Below are positions 59,094-64,000 of a stretch of DNA of 64,000 nt, one piece after another (the stretch's first letter is position 1; every line of letters starts with the position of its first letter). Source of the DNA: Couchioplanes caeruleus (lineage in GTDB: Bacteria; Actinomycetota; Actinomycetes; Mycobacteriales; Micromonosporaceae); contig NZ_CP092183.1 in NCBI RefSeq assembly GCF_023499255.1, forward strand, positions 1,371,501 through 1,435,500. Direction: 5' to 3'. The position numbers and the translations under genes are program-made. The notes under the pieces were generated by a model. That model saw only the letters and a program-made list of their open reading frames with translations, was not told the DNA's origin and made no database searches.

Positions 59094-59534
59094 ATGGACA
59101 CGTTGAGCGCCCGGGGGCGCGCGGTACGGGTCGCGGTCACCGCGGTCGCGGCCGTGCTGCTGCTCGCCGGCACCTTCTGGGGTCAGGACGACGACTTCCC
59201 GTTCGGCCCCTTCCGGATGTACTCGACCGCGCCCGACCCGGACGCGGACGCACCGGACACGCGCGTCGAGGGCGTCGACACCACCGGCCGCACGATCGTG
59301 CTGACCGAGGCCAACAGCGGCCTGCGCCGGGCGGAGATCGAGGGGCAGCAGCAGGCGTACGTCGCCGACCCCGGCCGGCTGCGCCAGATCGCGGTGGCGT
59401 ACGCGGAGAAGAGCCCCGGTGCGGCCCCGCTGACCACCGTACGGATCGTGATCCGCTGGGCGGGCATCGAGGACTCGCGCCCCACCGGGGAGAGCCGCGA
59501 CGAGGTCGTCGCCGCCTGGACGGGTACGCCGTGA
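59094..59534 (+). CDS. Hypothetical protein with N-terminal membrane anchor
   Basis: A 146-residue protein. One hydrophobic segment at ~11-28 (VAVTAVAAVLLLAGTFWG) is followed by a soluble extracellular domain with the motif DDDFPFGPFRMYSTAPDPDA and a later VRIVIRWAG strand. The Phe/Gly/Pro segment next to the anchor is characteristic but unfamiliar. Its stop overlaps the start of the HTTM-like gene (GTGA), so the two proteins probably act together. Confidence 0.7.
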   Translation: MDTLSARGRAVRVAVTAVAAVLLLAGTFWGQDDDFPFGPFRMYSTAPDPDADAPDTRVEGVDTTGRTIVLTEANSGLRRAEIEGQQQAYVADPGRLRQIAVAYAEKSPGAAPLTTVRIVIRWAGIEDSRPTGESRDEVVAAWTGTP

Positions 59535-60403
59535 GCCGGGTGGTCGCGTGGCTGACCGCGCCCGTGCCGAGGGGCCGCGTCGCCGCGTTCCGGACGCTGA
59601 TCTACCTCTTCGTCGCCGCCGACCTGGTGATCTTCACGCCCTGGGTACGCCACCATGCAAGCACCCCCGGCGACCTCTACGAGCCGCTGCTCGTGGGCCG
59701 GCTGCTGCACCTGCCCACGCCCACGTCGCTGCTGGTGCACGCCATCTTCTGGGTGCTGCTGGCGGTCTCGCTGGCGGCCGCCACCGGGCGCGCGCCCCGG
59801 CTGCTCGGCTGGACGGTCTTCGCGCTGTACTTCGAGTGGATGATCATCGCGATGAGCTACGGCAAGGTCGACCACGACCGGGTCGGCCTGCTCGTCGCCC
59901 TGGCCGCGCTGCCCACGGTGGGGCGGGCCCGGCACGGCGATCCGACGCGTACGGAGGCCGGCGGCTGGGCGCTGCGGGTCACCCAGATCGCGGTCGTGTG
60001 CACGTACTTCCTGGCGGCCTGGGCGAAGGTGCGGTTCGGCGGGCCCGGCTGGGTGACCAGCTCGGTGCTCGCCCGGGCCATCGTCCGGCGCGGCACGGAC
60101 CTGGCCGACCTCATCGCCGGGGTGCCGTACCTGTTGATCCTCGCGCAGTTCGGGATCATGTTCTTCGAGCTGACGAGCCCGGCCATCTTCCTGCTCCACG
60201 GCAAGTGGCGTAACCGGGCGGTCGCGTTCTTCTACTCGTTCCACGCCGTCACGTTCGCGACCATCACGATCTCGTTCGCGCCGCACCTCGCCGCGCTGGC
60301 GAGCTTCCTGGCTCTCGAGAAGGTTCGTCCCGTGGAGTGGTCACGGGGTTTCCTGCGGCGGCGCTCCGGTCATGTAGAGCCGCATGAGCGACCGGTGGTA
60401 TGA
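59531..60403 (+). CDS. HTTM-like polytopic membrane protein
   Basis: A 290-residue membrane protein with about six helices, starting at GTG 59531. It resembles the HTTM (vitamin K-dependent gamma-carboxylase N-terminal-like) family: RVAAFRTLIYLFVAADLVIF, then FALYFEWMIIAMSYGKVDHD and a late FFYSFHAVTFATITISF. Whether it carboxylates anything is unknown. It overlaps the upstream small membrane gene by 4 bases and the following GH13 gene by 20 bases. Confidence 0.75.
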   Translation: MSRVVAWLTAPVPRGRVAAFRTLIYLFVAADLVIFTPWVRHHASTPGDLYEPLLVGRLLHLPTPTSLLVHAIFWVLLAVSLAAATGRAPRLLGWTVFALYFEWMIIAMSYGKVDHDRVGLLVALAALPTVGRARHGDPTRTEAGGWALRVTQIAVVCTYFLAAWAKVRFGGPGWVTSSVLARAIVRRGTDLADLIAGVPYLLILAQFGIMFFELTSPAIFLLHGKWRNRAVAFFYSFHAVTFATITISFAPHLAALASFLALEKVRPVEWSRGFLRRRSGHVEPHERPVV

Positions 60404-62030
60404 GAAGGCAGTCGTCTATTGCCTGGACATCGACACGTTCGCCGACTCGAACGGCGACGGCGTCGGTGACATCCGCGGCCTGATCGGGCGGCTGGACTAC
60501 CTCGCCCGGCTGGGCGTGACGTGCCTGTGGCTCAACCCGATCCACCCCACGCCGAACCGCGACGACGGCTACGACGTCCAGGACTTCTACAACGTGGACC
60601 CGCGCTTTGGGAACCTCGGCGACTTCGCGGAGCTGCTGCACCAGGCGGGCAACCGGGGCATCAAGGTCATCATCGACCTGGTCGTCAACCACACCTCCGA
60701 CCAGCACCCGTGGTTCCAGTCGGCGCGGTCGTCGGCGGACTCGCCGTACCGGGACTGGTACGTCTGGTCCGACACCCAGCCGGCGGACCGCCACCAGGGC
60801 ATGGTCTTCCCCGGCGAGCAGAACGAGACGTGGACCTACGACCGGACCGCCAAGCAGTGGTACTACCACCGCTTCTACAAGTTCCAGCCGGACCTCAACA
60901 TCAAGAACCCGCAGGTCCGCGAGGAGATCAAGAAGATCTGTGCCTTCTGGCTGCAGCTCGGCGTCGCCGGTTTCCGGATGGACGCGGTGCCGTTCATCAT
61001 CGAGGAGACCGAGCCGGGCAACCCGAACTCGCCCAAGGACCTGGCCTTCCTCACCGACCTGCGCCAGCACATCCAGTGGCGCAAGGGCGACGCCGTCCTG
61101 CTCGCCGAGGCCAACGTCGAACCGGACCAGCTCAAGCACTTCTTCGGCGACGGCGGCGGCTCCTCGAACCGCATCCACATGCTCTTCGACTTCATGCTCA
61201 ACGGCCGGCTCATGCTGGCGCTGGCCCGCCACGACCCGGAGCAGATCATCGACGCGCTGCGCGACACCCCGGCCCTGCCGGACGGCGGTCAGTGGGCGAC
61301 GTTCCTGCGCAACCACGACGAGGTCGATCTCTCCCGGCTCACCGCCGAGCAGCGCAACGACGTCTTCGCCGAGTTCGGTCCCGACGAGGACATGCAGCTG
61401 TACGGCCGCGGCATCCGGCGCCGGCTCGCCCCGATGCTGGGCGGCGACCGGCGGCGCATCGAGCTCGCGTACGCCCTGCAGTTCAGCCTGCGGGGCACCC
61501 CGGTGCTGCGCTACGGCGAGGAGATCGGGATGGGCGACGACCTCTCGCAGGAGGGGCGCGACGCCATCCGTACGCCCATGCAGTGGTCCTCCCTGCCCAA
61601 CGCCGGCTTCTCGACGGCCGCGCCCAAGGACCTGGTCCGCCCGGTCGTCTCGGACCCGGAGTACGGATACGAGACGGTCAACGTGACGCTGCAGCGGCAC
61701 GATCCGACGTCGCTGCTGTCGTGGTTCGAGCGGATGATCCGCACGCTGCGCGAGGCGCCGGAGGTCGGCAGCGGCACCTGCAGGCACGTCGACGTCCCGG
61801 TCCCCCCGGGTGTGCTCGTGCACCGGGCCGACGACACCACCGGCACGATGGTCTTCATCCACAACCTCGGCCCGGACGAGGGCGTCGTCGACCTGAGCTC
61901 GCTGGAGCCGGAGGCGCAGTTCCCCAACGACATCCTCGCCGACCGCGAGTATCCGGACCTCGGCAAGCTGGACGCCCTGCCGATCGCCGGCTACGGATAC
62001 CGCTGGGTCCGCCTCTGCCGCAAGCCGTGA
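60384..62030 (+). CDS. GH13 alpha-amylase-family protein (trehalose-synthase-like)
   Basis: A 548-residue cytoplasmic GH13 enzyme with no signal peptide. The four conserved regions are intact: IIDLVVNH, GFRMDAVPF with nucleophile Asp200, LLAEANVEPD with acid/base Glu242, and FLRNHDEVDL with Asp312. The N-terminus WYEKAVVYCLDIDTFADSNG and the dense TreS-like blocks suggest a maltose/trehalose-interconverting or related alpha-glucan enzyme. It overlaps the upstream membrane gene by 20 bases. The product specificity cannot be settled by reading. Confidence 0.88.
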   Translation: MSDRWYEKAVVYCLDIDTFADSNGDGVGDIRGLIGRLDYLARLGVTCLWLNPIHPTPNRDDGYDVQDFYNVDPRFGNLGDFAELLHQAGNRGIKVIIDLVVNHTSDQHPWFQSARSSADSPYRDWYVWSDTQPADRHQGMVFPGEQNETWTYDRTAKQWYYHRFYKFQPDLNIKNPQVREEIKKICAFWLQLGVAGFRMDAVPFIIEETEPGNPNSPKDLAFLTDLRQHIQWRKGDAVLLAEANVEPDQLKHFFGDGGGSSNRIHMLFDFMLNGRLMLALARHDPEQIIDALRDTPALPDGGQWATFLRNHDEVDLSRLTAEQRNDVFAEFGPDEDMQLYGRGIRRRLAPMLGGDRRRIELAYALQFSLRGTPVLRYGEEIGMGDDLSQEGRDAIRTPMQWSSLPNAGFSTAAPKDLVRPVVSDPEYGYETVNVTLQRHDPTSLLSWFERMIRTLREAPEVGSGTCRHVDVPVPPGVLVHRADDTTGTMVFIHNLGPDEGVVDLSSLEPEAQFPNDILADREYPDLGKLDALPIAGYGYRWVRLCRKP

Positions 62031-62134
62031 ACAAGCTGCACTCCAAGTGAAATAAACCACGCCTCCCGCCTTGTGACCGGCCGGTAACAACTGGACTAGA
62101 GTCGGGCGAAAACCAGATCTGCGGGAGGCCACGA

Positions 62135-62893
62135 ATGACCCAGCCGAGTCGGGTAGCGATCGTCACCGGAGCCGCACGCGGCATCGGCGAGGCGACCGCG
62201 CGCAAGCTCGCCGCCGACGGCCTGGCCGTCGCGGTCGTCGACCTCGACGAGGGCGCGTGCGCCAACACGGTCACGGCGATCCACGACGCGGGCGGCACCG
62301 CGCTCGCCGTCGGTGCCGACGTGTCGAACCCGGACCAGGTCACCGCGGCGGTCGAGAAGGTGGTCAACGAGCTGGGCGCGCCCACCGTCCTGGTGAACAA
62401 CGCCGGCGTGCTGCGCGACAACCTGCTCTTCAAGATGAGCGACGACGACTGGGAGACCGTCATGGCGGTCCACCTGCGCGGCGCGTTCCTGTTCAGCCGG
62501 GCGGTGCAGAAGCACATGGTGGACGCCGGCTGGGGCCGCATCGTCAGCCTGTCCAGCACGTCCGCGCTGGGCAACCGGGGCCAGGCCAACTACGCCGCCG
62601 CCAAGGCCGGCCTGCAGGGCTTCACCAAGACCCTCGCGATCGAGCTGGGCCGCTTCGGCATCACCGCCAACGCGGTCGCGCCGGGGTTCATCGTGACCGA
62701 CATGACCGCCGCCACCGCCGCGCGCGTGGGCGTCGACTTCGCGGACTTTGAGAAGGCGGCGATCAGTCAGATTCCCGTCGGCCGGGCGGGCCGTCCCGAA
62801 GACGTCGCCCACACCGTATCCTTCCTGGTCAGTGAGGGAGCGGGGTTCGTGTCCGGCCAGGTGATCTACGTGGCCGGCGGTCCCCGCGGGTAG
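62135..62893 (+). CDS. fabG: 3-oxoacyl-ACP reductase-like SDR
   Basis: A 252-residue short-chain dehydrogenase: cofactor motif TGAARGIGEA at ~11, NNAG at ~88, catalytic Ser near 140 and Tyr153-x3-Lys157 (YAAAK). It ends with the FabG-like segment GFVSGQVIYVAGGPRG. It reduces 3-oxoacyl thioesters or a similar ketone with NAD(P)H. It stands alone after a 104-base gap that contains TAGAGT, a plausible -10. Confidence 0.85.
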   Translation: MTQPSRVAIVTGAARGIGEATARKLAADGLAVAVVDLDEGACANTVTAIHDAGGTALAVGADVSNPDQVTAAVEKVVNELGAPTVLVNNAGVLRDNLLFKMSDDDWETVMAVHLRGAFLFSRAVQKHMVDAGWGRIVSLSSTSALGNRGQANYAAAKAGLQGFTKTLAIELGRFGITANAVAPGFIVTDMTAATAARVGVDFADFEKAAISQIPVGRAGRPEDVAHTVSFLVSEGAGFVSGQVIYVAGGPRG

Positions 62894-62940
62894 CGTTTGC
62901 CTTGATCGGGGTCGCTACAACAGGTAAGGAAGCGACCCCG

Positions 62941-63381
62941 ATGGGCGAAAGGGCGGAGAAGCGTTCAGTGAACCGACGGATGAGCTCTCGTAGCGTGGCG
63001 CTGACCAGCACGTTCCTGCTGCTGGCCGCGGGTGGCGCCGCGGCGTGCGACAACGGTGACGACTACCAGGACGAGGGCTTCTACTGCGCTGACGAGAACG
63101 GCACCATCGTCGACGAGGACTACTGCGACGACGACAACGACGGCGGCGGTGGCTTCGGGGGCGGCTTCTTCATCTGGCACTCGACCAGCTACCGCTCCGG
63201 CTACCCGATCGGTTCGCGGCTGCCCGCCGGCGGTCAGAGGTTCGCGTACAACGACAAGGCTTCGCGGTCGAGGTTCGGGCTCCCGTCCAGCGGCCGGATC
63301 AGCAACGGCACGGTGAAGACCAGCGTCGTCGGCAAGGGTGGCAGCGGCACGTCCGGCAAGTCCAGCCGGTCGGGTGGCTGA
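62941..63381 (+). CDS. Exported Gly/Asp-rich protein (YgiB-like position)
   Basis: A 146-residue protein starting at ATG 62941. A hydrophobic segment at ~20-35 ends in GGAAACDNGDD, a signal peptide with possible lipobox (AAAC). The mature part has Cys residues in acidic context (YCADENGTIVDEDYCDDDND), a Gly-rich patch GGGGFGGGFFIW and a basic Gly/Ser tail. It stands 3 bases ahead of a glutathionylspermidine-synthase-like gene, as YgiB (DUF1190) stands before YgiC in enterobacteria; its C-terminal half shows the same low-complexity style. Function is unknown. Confidence 0.7.
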   Translation: MGERAEKRSVNRRMSSRSVALTSTFLLLAAGGAAACDNGDDYQDEGFYCADENGTIVDEDYCDDDNDGGGGFGGGFFIWHSTSYRSGYPIGSRLPAGGQRFAYNDKASRSRFGLPSSGRISNGTVKTSVVGKGGSGTSGKSSRSGG

Positions 63382-63384
63382 GCC

Positions 63385-64000
63385 GTGCGCCGGGTCCCGT
63401 ACGGGCCGGTCCGCGACGGCTGGCGGCTCACCAACTACAGCCTCGGGCTGACCTACAACGACACCGAGCTGCCGGACGGGACGATGATCTCGTACTGGCA
63501 GGAGGGGCCGTACTACGAGTTCTCCGAGGCCGAGATCGAGGAGCTGGAGACGGCGACCTCGGTGCTGCACCAGATGTGCCTCGACGCCGGCGACTGGATG
63601 GTCCGGCAGTGCCCGCGGCGCACGCTCGAGGGCCGCCGCCAGGGCTACTTCGCCTCCGTGTGCACCCCGGAGAGCTGCTTCCTGACGAAGATCGGCATCC
63701 CGGAGTACGCGCACGAGCAGATCATCCGTACCTGGTTCGACGGCGACGCGGAGACCTGGACCCACCGGGACAAGGACCCCGACGGCACGGTCCCGATGCA
63801 GACGCCGGACTACTCGCCGAGCATCTACGGCCGCTTCGACCTCTGGTACAACGGCGCCGGCAGCGTCCCCCGGCTGCTCGAGTTCAACGCGCAGACCCCC
63901 ACGTCGCTGGTCGAGTCCGCGGTCATCCAGTGGCACTGGGTCGACCAGACCAACCTGACCCAGCACCCGTGGCGGCAGTGGAACTCCATCCACGACCGCC
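63385..64000 (+). CDS. Glutathionylspermidine-synthase-like ATP-grasp protein (partial)
   Basis: The first 205 residues of a YgiC/GspS-like ATP-grasp enzyme; the gene runs off the window. GTG 63385 begins VRRVPYGPVRDGWRL, and the frame contains YFASVCTPESCFL, YGRFDLWYNGAGSVPRLLEF and the strongly conserved NAQTPTSLVESAVIQWHW found in the family. YgiC-type enzymes ligate a peptide or amine, but actinobacterial substrates are unknown. It is coupled to the exported protein just upstream. Confidence 0.88.
   Translation, partial: MRRVPYGPVRDGWRLTNYSLGLTYNDTELPDGTMISYWQEGPYYEFSEAEIEELETATSVLHQMCLDAGDWMVRQCPRRTLEGRRQGYFASVCTPESCFLTKIGIPEYAHEQIIRTWFDGDAETWTHRDKDPDGTVPMQTPDYSPSIYGRFDLWYNGAGSVPRLLEFNAQTPTSLVESAVIQWHWVDQTNLTQHPWRQWNSIHDR

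Overview
The window is a high-GC (roughly 70% or more) actinobacterial chromosome segment. It has GTG/TTG starts, many 4-base ATGA/GTGA gene overlaps, an actinobacterial-type Kgd fusion, a mycobacterial-style PhoPR two-component system and several secreted chitinases. A filamentous soil actinomycete of the Micromonosporaceae (Actinoplanes-like) fits best. This is inferred from gene content and codon use, because no database search was possible.

Layout. 1-10.3 kb: a lipoprotein hydrolase, a tandem-repeat island, the acetate pair pta-ackA (reverse strand), a frameshifted AAA ATPase, a DUF6104-type protein and the large kgd gene. 10.3-18.6 kb: an ABC exporter pair; a hotdog-like protein; an olsB/olsA-like acyltransferase pair; a PhoP/PhoR-like two-component system followed by an HtrA protease. 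The regulator and protease genes share an 18-bp operator at almost the same distance from their starts. 18.7-22.8 kb: an unusual cassette of a giant M50 metalloprotease (PqqD-like, cNMP-like and FecR-like parts), a small zinc-ribbon protein, and a protein whose N-terminus looks like an NHLP/Os1348-type leader fused to calcium-binding DxDxDG repeats. 22.8-28.4 kb: an orphan MsiK-type sugar ATPase, a GH18 chitinase, a patatin, a PlsC-like protein and a lone clpP. 28.5-36.8 kb: a membrane protein, a ddaH-rocD arginine/ornithine pair, a FHA protein with a possible PIN-like domain, pterin dehydratase, two paralogous LppX/LprG-like lipoproteins separated by a four-copy 34-nt hairpin repeat, and a Nei-type glycosylase.

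36.8-48.8 kb is an accessory island of lower GC in parts. It holds a secreted RHS/YD-repeat polymorphic toxin (about 2270 aa, interrupted at a C7 tract) with a HINT domain and an 87-residue DUF4160-like tip. Two small candidate immunity genes, degenerate coding relics and a LamG-domain secreted protein follow. 48.8-64 kb: a NodB deacetylase, a YbdK/FAD-oxidoreductase operon, DUF6412-YidC, a carbohydrate-active cluster (GH16-CBM6 and two more GH18 chitinases), DedA, an HTTM-like membrane protein, a GH13 enzyme, a FabG-like SDR, and a YgiB/YgiC-like pair cut off by the window end.

How the parts connect. The three chitinases carry almost the same N-terminal chitin-binding module. Two transcription units, 31.7 kb apart, share an identical 22-bp upstream element, which suggests a chitin regulon. 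Pta/AckA and Kgd are central-carbon enzymes. The RHS region looks like a secreted competition module, and the M50 cassette is the strongest candidate here for an undescribed system.
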